A stretch of 64,000 bases of DNA from Saccharomycodes ludwigii (GCF_020623625.1 NC_060203.1:310001-374000), one strand, 5' to 3'; shown: positions 27,345-37,313, numbered from the stretch's first letter. Numbers and translations are program-made. Notes: generated by a model not told the origin, from the letters alone.

Positions 27345-29342
27345 CTATTTCTTTTGATATTTTTGTTTAACTTTATTAACCAAATCAGTCAAACCACTAC
27401 TAGATTCATTAATTTTTCTTTTTTTATTCCTATTTTTATAATCCTTGGGTTTATCTTTATTATCACCATTGACTTTCATTTTATAATTTTTAGAACTATT
27501 TTTCATGGAATTTTTCTTATTTTTGCTCGTATTTTTATTAGTACGATTAGAGCGTTCTTCTAAAATAGTTTTCATGGCTTTAGTTCCTTTGAACTCAGGT
27601 TGTGTTGGATCAATGGCAAAATCATGATCTTCAAAAATTTCCTTAAATCTAGGATCATTCAAATCTGGTTTGAAATCGTCTTCAATTATTTTATCTTTCT
27701 TTTGGTATTTTGATTTTTTACCCTTTTCCTTTTCGCTCTTAATAATTTCATTCATATGGAAATGCGCCTTTTTATTGGGGTTTTTGTCGATCGTATCATT
27801 AGCCTCCAACATCAATAACTCTAATTCAGCAGCGTTCTTCTTTTGCTGATTATCATCTGAAACCTCATCTTTTGTTTTAAGAAGTGATTTCTTCTTTTCA
27901 TGATCCTGTTTTTTCAATTCCTTAATTTTGTTTTTTCTAAGTTTACGACGCTCCTTTTCTCTACGTTTGAATTTCTCAATGGTACTTTCCTCTTCTTCTT
28001 CATGATCAACATCTTTTTCCTTTTTATCACCATTATTATTTGCTTCACCACCTAATGCGGGCTCAAAGGTGATTTCCATGTCAACGTCGTCATCTTTTTC
28101 AGAGTCTTTGTTGTTTTTATTTTCAAATATATTTTTGTCCCCAACTTTAGCAACGGACGAAACCAAACTTTTCAACTTGTTTTTGGCTTCTTCATCAATC
28201 TTAGTTGATTCTCCATCGCTGCTATCTGTATCAGAAGCCAAATAAGCTTTAAAATCCATATCTTCAATTTCCCTCTGAGTAAATGCTCTTTTAGCCAATT
28301 CAACCCTTGCTGCTGGTGTTTCATCCCATGTTAGCTTAACTTTCGAGTGTTGCAAAGCATCAGTTGTAAAGTCCAAAGGTTTATAGTTTTTTGTAATCTC
28401 ACTACATTCATCTTTTGCAGTGTCATTGTCAAATACCATATCATCTGGAACATACCTTAGGTCAAACATATTGGAACTGGCCTCATATTCTGTATGATCG
28501 CAATTGTCACATATAGCTTTGGCGGTGGCAACATTGTTGCAATAAACAATTGCATAGTAATAACGCAGTCTTTCTAATTGATAACGACGTAAAGTTTTAA
28601 TATCATAATCTTCATCTGCATCCCCTTCATCATACAAGTCTTTAATGTCGATGTCTTCATTATCTTCCCGGTCTTTCTTTGAATGATTTTTTTTTTTTTT
28701 AAATAGTTCCCTTGGTGGACCCTCAACTTCTTCTCTTTGCATCCTTTCTCTACCAAACTCACTTGGATAAATAACTACTTTTATAATTTTACCACCTTTA
28801 GGAACAAATGAGTTGAAAGTGATCATTAAATCTGCTGCTCTAATATGATCCCAATCCATATTGACACATGCAATTGTTTTTGTTGGTTCACATTCATCTG
28901 GTTTGCTTTCCTCTAGTTCTATCTCGGATTCATCATCATCATCATCATCCATAAAACTATCAGCATCATCGTCACTTTCTGAAGATGATACTTCATCTGA
29001 TGAAGACATGTAGTCAGAGGGCACCTCACCACGAGCTCTATCAACAGTATTAATTTGATCTCCAATTTTTTCACTATCGTCATCACGCTTGTCATCATCT
29101 TTTTCAAAGTATTTATCAAAATCTTTCTTTTCAACTAAATTATCGTCCTCGATTCTTCTACCGTATTTGTCAAATCTTTTTCCCTTTTTGTGGGATAGGT
29201 TCAAATCTTCTTTACTAAAACGATCATCAAGTTTAATTTTAAATTTAGAAAGCTTGGTTTTCCTAAATTTTGGATCGTTTTGGATATTTGCAAATCTAGG
29301 ATCAGACGACACTTTATCCTTCTTATCAGATGATGGAGCCAT
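27345..29342 (-). CDS. ESF1: ESF1, nucleolar 18S rRNA processing factor
   Basis: The 665-residue highly charged protein (S. cerevisiae Esf1, 628 aa) opens with the conserved SDPRFANIQNDPKFRK. It has serine/aspartate-rich acidic stretches (about 120-150) and an RRM-like ESF1 domain including IACVNMDWDHIRAADLMITF, VIYPSEFGRERMQREEVEG and YYYAIVYCNNVATAKAIC. The NUC153 motif lies near the C-terminus (DFKPDLNDPRFKEIFEDHDF), followed by a basic tail. Esf1 is an essential component of the small-subunit processome needed for early pre-rRNA cleavage and 18S production. The gene is divergent from RTC5. Position next to CDC40 matches YDR364C-YDR365C. Confidence 0.93.
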   Translation of the reverse strand: MAPSSDKKDKVSSDPRFANIQNDPKFRKTKLSKFKIKLDDRFSKEDLNLSHKKGKRFDKYGRRIEDDNLVEKKDFDKYFEKDDDKRDDDSEKIGDQINTVDRARGEVPSDYMSSSDEVSSSESDDDADSFMDDDDDDESEIELEESKPDECEPTKTIACVNMDWDHIRAADLMITFNSFVPKGGKIIKVVIYPSEFGRERMQREEVEGPPRELFKKKKNHSKKDREDNEDIDIKDLYDEGDADEDYDIKTLRRYQLERLRYYYAIVYCNNVATAKAICDNCDHTEYEASSNMFDLRYVPDDMVFDNDTAKDECSEITKNYKPLDFTTDALQHSKVKLTWDETPAARVELAKRAFTQREIEDMDFKAYLASDTDSSDGESTKIDEEAKNKLKSLVSSVAKVGDKNIFENKNNKDSEKDDDVDMEITFEPALGGEANNNGDKKEKDVDHEEEEESTIEKFKRREKERRKLRKNKIKELKKQDHEKKKSLLKTKDEVSDDNQQKKNAAELELLMLEANDTIDKNPNKKAHFHMNEIIKSEKEKGKKSKYQKKDKIIEDDFKPDLNDPRFKEIFEDHDFAIDPTQPEFKGTKAMKTILEERSNRTNKNTSKNKKNSMKNSSKNYKMKVNGDNKDKPKDYKNRNKKRKINESSSGLTDLVNKVKQKYQKK

Positions 29343-29507
29343 TATATGTAAATTATGCTTTTGTTATTTTATTTTATAGATAATATTACAATTTATATAT
29401 AAATTGATTAAAGGATACTCATTATATATATTACTCGGAAGGAAGAAACTTAAAGGCATTATTAAACTACTGAAACGCAATTATTCATAATAATAATAAT
29501 AAAAAAA

Positions 29508-29543
<36 letters not shown>

Positions 29544-29844
29544 AACGAAAAAATGAAAAAAAAAAAAGGAAAAAGAAAAGAAAAATAAAATATATATTCA
29601 TTGAAATTATACGAAGGTTTTCGGACTTGAGTTTGTTTTTTTTTAAAAAAAAAAAAAATAAAATAAAGGAATTCATTTTCCATATAAAGCAAATTAACTT
29701 TCCAGTATCTAATAACTAATACACTTTCAATTTTCAACTCTCAATTTTTCTCATTAAAACATTTAAATAAAAAAAAAATATCGTAAAGTACTACAATAAA
29801 GGGGGAAGTCATTATTACGCTAGTCTTATATATTTGATTTAATA
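29343..29844. promoter_or_regulatory. Divergent ESF1/RTC5 promoter region
   Basis: A 502-bp spacer with ACTCGGAAGG near 29434, long A tracts (about 29502-29541, 29553-29568, 29646-29659) and TTTTCGGACTTGAG with the TCGGAC core at 29621-29626. No gene is supported; open frames here are homopolymer artefacts. Confidence 0.45.
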
Positions 29845-31662
29845 ATGGGACAAACTCCTAGTGCTTCTTTACCAAGTTACCACTCTGGCACCACGGATAG
29901 TGATATTTCTGAGGTTGATGCCGGCTTTTATACGGTTATTCAAACTGAAAAGGATTTGATATTGTATTTTTCCAAAAGAATAAATAACCTACTTAAACCA
30001 GTGGAGCTATTTTCTTTTAATCAGAAATTTCTAAAGCTAAAAGAAACCAAAGATATAGATTGTAAACAAATTTTTACTGATATTTTTTGCTTTCCTGAGA
30101 ATATCGATTCAAGATTAATAAATTTATTCAATAGAGGTTTGCGTAGACTTTCCATTTTTCCATTATTAAATGATAAACATGATGCTTTAAGCTCAAAACT
30201 AACACTTTTGGGATGTCTAATGTCATGTTTTATACTTTCTTCCCCTGAAAATGCTAAACGACTAGTAAATAATCCACATTACAACTATATAAAACTAATA
30301 TTTATTTTTTTGTCAACACCTTCAAAAAAAAACAATACTAGTGACAAAGAAAAAGGGGAAGAAGAAAATACTGAAACTTCTAAAAATACTGTGAAAGATT
30401 TGCTTGCTACATTTGATGGTGTGACTTTGCAAGACCGTTACTTAGTTAGCGGAACAGACATGTTGTTGTTTTTGACGTTAGTAACTTCTATTTCGCATTA
30501 TACTTTATTGAAACATAAGCTTAATCCACAGTACATAGCAAATAAATGGAACAGTTATCAAAGGAAACCTGCGTTAAACTTGTTAAGAACAATGAATAAT
30601 GAAATTGATGTTACCAATATAAGAGATATGTATATAACTTATGAGCAATTTGAAACAGCAATATCGACAACAATGCCAAATTTATTGAAACCCTTGAATA
30701 ATTTATTTTTAAGTCTATTTGAAGATTGGGAAGTAGATGACCCTAATCATACGTTTGCTGAGTCTAAGTTGATGACTTTGGAATTGAGATCGCAAATAGC
30801 TACATATGTTCCACCAGAAAGTATATATGCATCATTACAAAAATTATACGTAGGTAGGGAGGTTGGGTTTTCCATGAGGTCCTTTCAATCCAAGGTTTTT
30901 AATTGGAACGCACCCACAGTAATTTTAATTCATGGTTCTGTACTAAACAATTCCGAGAATGATGACGTAAAAAATGATAAACCAGCTAATGGTTTTACTG
31001 CTAATAAAGCAAGATATGTCAAATTTTTGGAATCATATCCCAAGTTAAAAGCTAATGTGGACTACAAAGGTAATGGATTATACGTCAAAGGCACACAAGT
31101 TACCTTAGCAGTTTATGTAAATGAACCTTGGAAAGTTACAAATAAAACCCTATTTGGTGATGGCCAAAGTAAAATCACAGAGTTGGCACCAATCCAATTA
31201 ATACATAAATCTGTTACCGTAAAAAATAGTAGTACTGATTCAAAAAGTGTGAGTGGAAATATTTATTTTAATACTGTTGGTGGGGGTATTGGGATAGGTA
31301 ACAAACTACAGCCACATTTAAAGGGCACCACTTATAAGAAATATCACCCAGGTAATGTTTCCTTAACTATAGATTCAGCACTAGAATTTGGGGCCTTTAG
31401 AAATGTGGGCTATGGTGGTCTATTTGCGCCAGGCGACAGTTATGACAACGATTATGAATATGTTTTTATCATTAAAGATTTAGAAGTGTGGGGATGTGGT
31501 GGTAAAGAACAATTACAAGAACAATTACAAGAATGGGAATGGGAAGAAAGGGAAGCAAAAAGAAGGCAGAGAATTAATTTAAAAAGTATGGGCGAAGATA
31601 GAGCCTTATTGGAAATGGCTGGTTTAATTGGTCAGCATAATCAAAGCGGTGGTTCCATTTAA
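29845..31662 (+). CDS. RTC5: RTC5, TLDc-domain protein
   Basis: The 605-residue protein (S. cerevisiae Rtc5, 567 aa) begins MGQTPSAS, where Gly2 is a predicted N-myristoylation site, also present in the S. cerevisiae protein. A helical N-terminal domain is followed by a TLDc domain (about 325-550). Conserved blocks include PESIYASLQKLYVGREVGFS, MRSFQSKVFNWNAPTVILIHG, YFNTVGGGIGIGNK, LEFGAFRNVGYGG and VEVWGCGG-like DLEVWGCGGKEQL. The end is SMGEDRALLEMAGLIGQH. TLDc proteins interact with the vacuolar V-ATPase; yeast Rtc5 is reported at the vacuole and promotes V-ATPase disassembly. It is convergent with RIO1 (115 bp between stops), as in YOR118W-YOR119C. Confidence 0.93.
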   Translation: MGQTPSASLPSYHSGTTDSDISEVDAGFYTVIQTEKDLILYFSKRINNLLKPVELFSFNQKFLKLKETKDIDCKQIFTDIFCFPENIDSRLINLFNRGLRRLSIFPLLNDKHDALSSKLTLLGCLMSCFILSSPENAKRLVNNPHYNYIKLIFIFLSTPSKKNNTSDKEKGEEENTETSKNTVKDLLATFDGVTLQDRYLVSGTDMLLFLTLVTSISHYTLLKHKLNPQYIANKWNSYQRKPALNLLRTMNNEIDVTNIRDMYITYEQFETAISTTMPNLLKPLNNLFLSLFEDWEVDDPNHTFAESKLMTLELRSQIATYVPPESIYASLQKLYVGREVGFSMRSFQSKVFNWNAPTVILIHGSVLNNSENDDVKNDKPANGFTANKARYVKFLESYPKLKANVDYKGNGLYVKGTQVTLAVYVNEPWKVTNKTLFGDGQSKITELAPIQLIHKSVTVKNSSTDSKSVSGNIYFNTVGGGIGIGNKLQPHLKGTTYKKYHPGNVSLTIDSALEFGAFRNVGYGGLFAPGDSYDNDYEYVFIIKDLEVWGCGGKEQLQEQLQEWEWEEREAKRRQRINLKSMGEDRALLEMAGLIGQHNQSGGSI

Positions 31663-31746
31663 TTAAAGTAAAAAAAGAAATTGTATTTTGTAAAAAAAAA
31701 TAATATAACATAGACACTTTAAATTTTATTAAATTAAAAAAGGAAA

Positions 31747-31771
31747 ATATATATATATATATATATATATA
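31747..31771. repeat. TA microsatellite
   Basis: A (TA)12 run lies between the convergent 3' ends of RTC5 and RIO1 and probably overlaps the RIO1 3' UTR. Confidence 0.7.
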
Positions 31772-31777
31772 AAAAGT

Positions 31778-33286
31778 TTATTTTTTCGATTTGGTTTTTT
31801 TGACCAATTTTTTTTTCACACTTTTCTTTATCTTGGTTTTTCTTTTTTCTCTTTTAGCTAACTTGGTAGCTTCTTTCCTTTCACGTTTGGAATCTTTATC
31901 TTCGTGTTTTTTCCCTTTTAAATCAACTACTTTTTCTATCCATTTTTTTTCATCATCAAGATCACCATCTTCATCTTCATCATAATCATATTCCTCTTCT
32001 TCTTCTTCTTCTTCTTCTTCTTCTTCTCCTTCTTCTTCATAATTACTATCATAGTCGTCATCTGAGTCATCATCTTCATTTTCAATAAATTCACATTGCT
32101 CGGAGGCGTTAACCAAATCAGTGGCATTTCTTTTATTATCAGAAGCAATTAAAGATTTTAATAAATCAAATTTACCATTGGTAAACCGATCAAAATCACG
32201 TTCTTCTAATCCATTTAAATTTCGTATTAAATATAAAGATCTGAAAACTTGATCTTCTTCATAATCTTCGTCTGTTAATTTTAACGGAATATTTTTTGAA
32301 GCGTATTTAATTAATTCTTCTATGCTTGAATCATCACAATTTTCAATATTTTCTTGAATAACAAATTGAAAAATCAATCTTTCACAACAAATTTGGATGC
32401 CTAATTTACTAAAAAAGGCATTAACGTTTTTAATATCCATTCTTAAAAAGTCTAAGCTCATTAGATGTTCTGGTTGGACACTTTGGGAAACATCGATGAT
32501 GTATAATTTACCATTGTGAACTATAGAGTTGTATTCACTTAAATCTGCATGGACTAATCTACATTTTTGATATAAAAGTCGAATATAAACTAACATTGTG
32601 TAATAAAAGTGTTTAATATCTTGTTCGTCCTTAAATTCATAATCTCGTAATTTGGGAGATGGGCGATTATTCTCGTCACCACAGGCTCCATCGGTTAAAA
32701 ATTCCATAACCAATACGTTGGATTTAACTTCAATAGGCTCTGGACAAGGTATGATCCCACTCGTATAAATTCTTTTCAAATTCCGAAACTCCTTTTCTGC
32801 CCAAACTTTAATCATTTTTCTGGGATTATGTTGAGATCTAGCATTTCTAAATCTAAATTCACCTTCTACGTATTTTTCACGATTTTTGAAAATCAAAATA
32901 GAAGTTTTGTAAATCTTTACAGCATATTCTTTTTTTGGACATTGGAGTTGTTGTTGTTCTTCTTGTTGTTGTTGCTGTTGTTTCGGTATGCCTTTGAATG
33001 CATGATATACGTTGGCTTCTTTACCTGTACTTAAACAGCCATTAATACCAGATATGATACCTCGATTGACCAAACTTTTCAAGAATCTCATAGTTCTTGG
33101 ATCCAAAACATTTTCCACTGTTGCTCTATTAGATTTATCTTTTAGAGTTTTTTTTTGAGTAATAGTTAATTCATCAGATTTGATCTTGCCTGCAAATTTG
33201 TTCATAATTCTAGCATTTTCGTGTTCTCGATGATCCTCGGCATTATGGAAATTTAGAGTATTTGAAAACCGTTCCTCTAAAGACAT
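31778..33286 (-). CDS. RIO1: RIO1, atypical serine kinase/ATPase of 40S maturation
   Basis: The 502-residue RIO kinase (S. cerevisiae 484 aa) shows a RIO1 N-terminus with LDPRTMRFLKSLVNRG. A glycine loop (SGINGCLSTGKEANVYHA) and the AVKIYKTS lysine follow. The catalytic loop is LVHADLSEYNS and the metal motif is LYIIDVSQSVQPEHL. A Gln-rich insertion (about residues 103-115, PKQQQQQQEEQQQLQ) sits after the glycine loop. The C-terminus has a poly-Glu/Asp run (GAA/GAG repeat) and a lysine-rich tail, matching the acidic-basic tail known for Rio1. Rio1 acts late in cytoplasmic pre-40S maturation and 20S pre-rRNA cleavage. Divergent neighbour KEI1 comes from the sister chromosome IV block. Confidence 0.95.
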   Translation of the reverse strand: MSLEERFSNTLNFHNAEDHREHENARIMNKFAGKIKSDELTITQKKTLKDKSNRATVENVLDPRTMRFLKSLVNRGIISGINGCLSTGKEANVYHAFKGIPKQQQQQQEEQQQLQCPKKEYAVKIYKTSILIFKNREKYVEGEFRFRNARSQHNPRKMIKVWAEKEFRNLKRIYTSGIIPCPEPIEVKSNVLVMEFLTDGACGDENNRPSPKLRDYEFKDEQDIKHFYYTMLVYIRLLYQKCRLVHADLSEYNSIVHNGKLYIIDVSQSVQPEHLMSLDFLRMDIKNVNAFFSKLGIQICCERLIFQFVIQENIENCDDSSIEELIKYASKNIPLKLTDEDYEEDQVFRSLYLIRNLNGLEERDFDRFTNGKFDLLKSLIASDNKRNATDLVNASEQCEFIENEDDDSDDDYDSNYEEEGEEEEEEEEEEEEYDYDEDEDGDLDDEKKWIEKVVDLKGKKHEDKDSKRERKEATKLAKREKRKTKIKKSVKKKLVKKTKSKK

Positions 33287-33861
33287 TTTTTTTCTTTTAA
33301 TTTTTTTTTATCTTGGTTTTGTACGTTTGTTAAAGAAATGTGATTAAATTGTTTATCATCTGATAATCTTAAGACTAGTTATATTGAAGAAAGAAACTTT
33401 TTAATAAGAAATTAGTTAAATTTCTCAAATTTCGTTTCTTTTTTTTTTTTTTTTCTTTTTTTTTTTTCTTTTCCTTTTTTAATGAAAAAAAATCTACAAA
33501 AATACCTTCGGACAAATTGCATGATAATGTCGGATACGATTTTCATTTTTATTTTTTTTTTTTTTCATTTTTGGAATTTAAATCGTACCACCATAAATTA
33601 TTTGACTTGTTTATAATAGTCAAATTACATTTAAAATCAAATAAACTAAACATTGGAAACAAGAAACAAGAAAAAAAGAGAAAATCGAGCAGATCCCCTT
33701 CTATAAACATTTACTACTTAACGTATTAAAAACTGTTTGTATTTTTTATCTAATTTTGATTTATCAATTCAATATTTTTCTTTTTTCCTTTTTTTTTTTG
33801 TTTTGTTTTGTTTTGTTTTGCTTTTGTCATCCTTTTTAATTATTTTTAGTTATTGAACAAG
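33287..33861. promoter_or_regulatory. Divergent RIO1/KEI1 promoter region
   Basis: A 575-bp spacer. CTTCGGACAAATTG has the TCGGAC core at 33508-33513, followed by GTCGGATACG 19 bp on, giving two CGGA half-sites in direct orientation. T tracts flank this (33440-33454, 33550-33565). A TTTTG pentamer repeat (33799-33821) lies just before KEI1. No gene is supported. Confidence 0.45.
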
Positions 33862-34527
33862 ATGTTTTATTTACAGTCATTTCTAGGGATCTATCCTTTG
33901 TATGTTGGTGTTGAATTAGGTTTAGGTGTAACAATAATCAATAAATTTAGTGGATTATATGGTATCCTAGCTTTATTCACCGGTCATTCGTTGAGCTTTG
34001 TACAATGGTCATTTTATTTATTTTCTTTTTTTGCTTTAATTGTTTATAGTCAAGGGCTTTATACCATACATACACCAAAACTGAAATATTTTTCTTTGTT
34101 ATTATGTGTTTACACTTTAGACACATTAACAAATTTTTTCTATATACTATGGTTTGGTGTGGAATGGTATACTTCAAATATAGCTGCTGCAAATTCAAAT
34201 CCAAGTCCAAATTCAAGTCCAGATCCAAATCTAAATGTTGCTGAAAAGATAACAAAAAGAGGGGCTAGTCTTCAATCACAAAGTGCTAGTCTTAGTTATG
34301 AATTTATTTTTACAGCCACTATGACTTTAATAGCTTTAGTAGCTAGGCTATATATCAATTTGATGATCATTGCATTTGTTCAAAAGATGATGCATCACTC
34401 AAAATATATTGTCGAAGATGAAAATGATGATGTAGATTTAAACTTGAAAAATCACAACATTTGTTTTAAAATGTGGTTCAAATTGGAAAAGTTTTGTTAT
34501 AGATTATGTAAATTCTTTTTTGAGTAA
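33862..34527 (+). CDS. KEI1: KEI1, regulatory subunit of inositol phosphorylceramide synthase
   Basis: The 221-residue membrane protein has exactly the length of S. cerevisiae Kei1. It has four hydrophobic segments (about 5-25, 40-62, 72-95, 140-165). Strong matches include SFLGIYPLYVGVELGLG, FSGLYGILALFTGHSLSFV, YSQGLYTIHTPKL and the C-terminal KMMHHSKYIVEDENDD. Kei1 binds Aur1 in the medial Golgi and is needed for IPC (complex sphingolipid) synthesis; the C-terminal tail binds COPI. The start used is the ATG at 33862 (MFYLQSFLG). A TTG nine bases upstream is in frame but is not a normal yeast start. S. cerevisiae KEI1 has a 5' intron; here the first ATG reads straight through. Confidence 0.9.
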   Translation: MFYLQSFLGIYPLYVGVELGLGVTIINKFSGLYGILALFTGHSLSFVQWSFYLFSFFALIVYSQGLYTIHTPKLKYFSLLLCVYTLDTLTNFFYILWFGVEWYTSNIAAANSNPSPNSSPDPNLNVAEKITKRGASLQSQSASLSYEFIFTATMTLIALVARLYINLMIIAFVQKMMHHSKYIVEDENDDVDLNLKNHNICFKMWFKLEKFCYRLCKFFFE

Positions 34528-35079
34528 ATTAATTAAAATTAAAGTGTATACAATTTCAAATCTAGTTTAAGAAAAACTAATATGACTTCATAAAATAAAG
34601 TCCCCTTTTGCATTACAATAAATCATTTTACCTATTTTGTTTCTAGACAATCATTCATGAGTGTTTCTCTTTTATCCAATGGCTTGGTTCAATGATTGTT
34701 TGAAAAAGAAAAGAAAAGAAACGAAAAAAAAGAAAGAATTTTATTTTTATTTTTATTTATATATTAACCATATTAGAAATCATACGGAGTATTTGTGTGG
34801 TAGATAGGAAATGTTCTTAGTCTAGGATAGATAAAATATGTTTCTTATTTTCAATGTGTCTTTAACGATTAATTCTAAACAATAAGTTGTTTAATTTCAC
34901 CTAAACAAGAACGTAAGTTTAAAACAAAGCACCTTTTTATTAAATGATTTATTTCCACTTGTTTTATTTATGTCTTTATTATTGTCTTGTGGTATATTAC
35001 CACCATAAGAAAAAAATCTTAGTTAGTTGTTAGTACAACATTTCTTATATACATTGCATGTAAAATAGGTATTTTCAAA
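34528..35079. other. Gene-free spacer between KEI1 and the LTR array
   Basis: About 550 bp without a supported gene. It contains a 9-bp inverted repeat ACAATCATT/AATGATTGT (about 34647-34701) and a hairpin GTGGTA-TAT-TACCAC (34989-35003) with partly paired flanks. It may carry the old upstream flank of the tRNA-Leu gene before the retroelement insertions. No tRNA, snoRNA or older LTR could be recognised. Confidence 0.4.
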
Positions 35080-35084
35080 AGTTT

Positions 35085-35525
35085 TGTCGTAATATGAAAC
35101 CAAGTAAACATATATTACAACCAACATACAGGAAATCTCCGTAATGGAAATTACCTTAATAGGAAGTCTCCGTAATGGAAATTACCTTAATAGGAAGTCT
35201 CCGCAATGGAAATTACCTTAATAGGAAGTCTCCGTAATGGAAATCACTTTTACAGGAAAACACCGTAACCAAGATGCCGCCTAAGGAACAACAACGAAAT
35301 GTTGGAAAAGATTAATATGAACGTCAAATATAAATGTGAAAATAAATCATATATAAAGAGATGATTTATTATCAAGTTATTCATCAAAAGTATTTAAGTT
35401 ATAGTTTTGAATAAATCTTTATTATATATTATTATTATATGTAAAGACCGAAATAGAACAAGAAATTAATTACCATAATCCGAACCCGTAATTATTACGA
35501 CTAATCCTGAGTTACGCTTACGATA
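35085..35525 (+). mobile_element. Solo LTR 1 of Ty3/gypsy-family element
   Basis: A 441-bp LTR running from TGTCGTAATATG to TTACGCTTACGATA, preceded by the 5-bp target sequence AGTTT (35080-35084) and followed by another AGTTT. There is no internal region before the next LTR, so this is a solo or tandem LTR. Its first 170 bp contain four to five copies of a 31-bp repeat (unit starts at 35131). As read it is identical to LTR 2. Confidence 0.9.
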
Positions 35526-35530
35526 AGTTT

Positions 35531-35971
35531 TGTCGTAATATGAAACCAAGTAAACATATATTACAACCAACATACAGGAAATCTCCGTAATGGAAATTAC
35601 CTTAATAGGAAGTCTCCGTAATGGAAATTACCTTAATAGGAAGTCTCCGCAATGGAAATTACCTTAATAGGAAGTCTCCGTAATGGAAATCACTTTTACA
35701 GGAAAACACCGTAACCAAGATGCCGCCTAAGGAACAACAACGAAATGTTGGAAAAGATTAATATGAACGTCAAATATAAATGTGAAAATAAATCATATAT
35801 AAAGAGATGATTTATTATCAAGTTATTCATCAAAAGTATTTAAGTTATAGTTTTGAATAAATCTTTATTATATATTATTATTATATGTAAAGACCGAAAT
35901 AGAACAAGAAATTAATTACCATAATCCGAACCCGTAATTATTACGACTAATCCTGAGTTACGCTTACGATA
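35531..35971 (+). mobile_element. Solo LTR 2 of Ty3/gypsy-family element
   Basis: A second 441-bp LTR, identical by eye to LTR 1, bounded by AGTTT at 35526-35530 and 35972-35976. The identity suggests either very recent successive insertions by the same element or local duplication by unequal exchange. Confidence 0.9.
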
Positions 35972-35976
35972 AGTTT

Positions 35977-36417
35977 TGTCGTAATATGAAACCAAGTAAA
36001 CATATATTACAACCAACATACAGGAAATCTCCGTAATGGAAATTACCTTAATAGGAAGTCTCCGTAATGGAAATTACCTTAATAGGAAGTCTCCGCAATG
36101 GAAATTACCTTAATAGGAAGTCTCCGTAATGGAAATCACTTACAGGAAAACACCGTAACCAAGATGCCGCCTAAGGAACAACAACGAAATGTTGGAAAAG
36201 ATTAATATGAACGTCAAATATAAATGTGAAAATAAATCATATATAAAGAGATGATTTATTATCAAGTTATTCATCAAAAGTATTTAAGTTATAGTTTTAA
36301 ATAATCTTTATTATATATTATTATTATAATATGTAAAGACCTAAATAGAACAAGAAATTAATTACCATAATCCGAACCCGTAATTATTACGACTAATCCT
36401 GAGTTACGCTTACGATA
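35977..36417 (+). repeat. 5' LTR (LTR 3 of the array)
   Basis: A 441-bp copy with the same termini as the other LTRs. It differs from the 3' LTR at about four small positions and is the most divergent of the four copies, although LTRs of one insertion start out identical. Confidence 0.92.
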
Positions 36418-36419
36418 TC

Positions 36420-36431
36420 TGGTAGCGCCGC
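36420..36431 (+). other. Primer-binding site for initiator tRNA-Met
   Basis: TGGTAGCGCCGC begins 2 bp after the 5' LTR. It complements the 3' end of yeast initiator tRNA-Met, the primer known for Ty1 and Ty3. Confidence 0.8.
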
Positions 36432-36467
36432 TAAAATAGAAAACGATCAAAAGAAATAAGATTAACG

Positions 36468-37313
36468 ATGAGTAACAATACTGATGGTGTTAGGTTAAAC
36501 CCTTTCGCAGGAAGCCGTGATGTTCACACATTACTCCAATTCTTAGATGCTGTTGAAATTCGTTTTGTAACTAGGCGTATTTCTTCAAATCAGGAGAAAA
36601 TTTGTTTTTTAGCTGAAAACTTGGATGGTGATGCTGCCTCGTGGTTTAGAAACGCATACCGAAGAGCAGACTTAACAGACGTACCCTACGAAACTGTTGT
36701 TGCTAAGTTGAAAGAACATTTTTTTGTCGCTATTGACCCTTACCAAATGTACCTTGATTTAAATAAAATGAGACAGACCAAGAGTGTTATGGAATACACT
36801 GACAAGTTCGAGAAAACTAGATTGTTATTGCCTATCGACTTTGTCTCAGAAAAAGCCCTAATTGTAACTTTCATCGCTGGGTTAAAAAAGGACATTTGTA
36901 GAGAATTGAGAATTCGTGACCCGCAAACCTTGAGAGAAGCCGAAGAGATGGCCTGGAGAGCTGACAACTTAGGATCTAAAACGAATAATGTAAATTGGTA
37001 TGATACACCAACATCAACAAGCAATGATCCGGATGCCATGGAAATCGATGCCATGCAATCCAAATATATGAACCGTAATAGTAGTTCAGGACGTCGTAAT
37101 AACAACAACTCAGAACGTTGGGATTACAATAACAGAAACCGTCGTAATTTCAACAAGTCCAACTCGAATAACGATTATTGGAAAAATCGCCTCGAAAGCT
37201 TATGTAGAAATAAAGGATTATGTTATGAATGTGGTGATTCAGGACACTACGCTTCTAAATGTCCAAAGAGTCAAAAGAGAAACGCGAGTTCTCCCACGCC
37301 TCAGAGATATTGA
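36468..37313 (+). CDS. Retrotransposon gag (capsid/nucleocapsid) frame
   Basis: A 281-residue frame starting 38 bp after the primer site. It has a retrotransposon capsid-like helical domain (about 20-150, with AENLDGDAASWFRNAYRRA typical of Ty3/gypsy gag). An Asn/Arg-rich linker leads to a single CCHC zinc knuckle CYECGDSGHYASKC near the C-terminus. Its size and single knuckle resemble Ty3 Gag3. The 3' end overlaps the pol frame; Ty3-type elements are known to express pol by programmed ribosomal frameshifting. Confidence 0.9.
   Translation: MSNNTDGVRLNPFAGSRDVHTLLQFLDAVEIRFVTRRISSNQEKICFLAENLDGDAASWFRNAYRRADLTDVPYETVVAKLKEHFFVAIDPYQMYLDLNKMRQTKSVMEYTDKFEKTRLLLPIDFVSEKALIVTFIAGLKKDICRELRIRDPQTLREAEEMAWRADNLGSKTNNVNWYDTPTSTSNDPDAMEIDAMQSKYMNRNSSSGRRNNNNSERWDYNNRNRRNFNKSNSNNDYWKNRLESLCRNKGLCYECGDSGHYASKCPKSQKRNASSPTPQRY

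Noticed and set aside
29462-29737. 91-codon frame in the ESF1/RTC5 spacer
   Set aside because: Phe/Lys homopolymer artefact of A/T tracts.
33517-33729. 70-codon open frame between RIO1 and KEI1
   Set aside because: Phe-rich from T tracts, no family resemblance, lies within a divergent promoter.
33853-33861. TTG start for KEI1
   Set aside because: Yeast rarely starts at TTG; the ATG at 33862 gives the exact S. cerevisiae length.
33740-33876. 5' intron of KEI1 with acceptor at TTTACAG
   Set aside because: A CAG acceptor-like site exists before the conserved SFLG, but no GTATGT donor or TACTAAC branch site was found in the upstream 300 bp.
34640-34700. Possible extra tRNA (GGTTCAATGAT resembles a B box)
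   Set aside because: No matching A box, acceptor stem or anticodon arm could be drawn.
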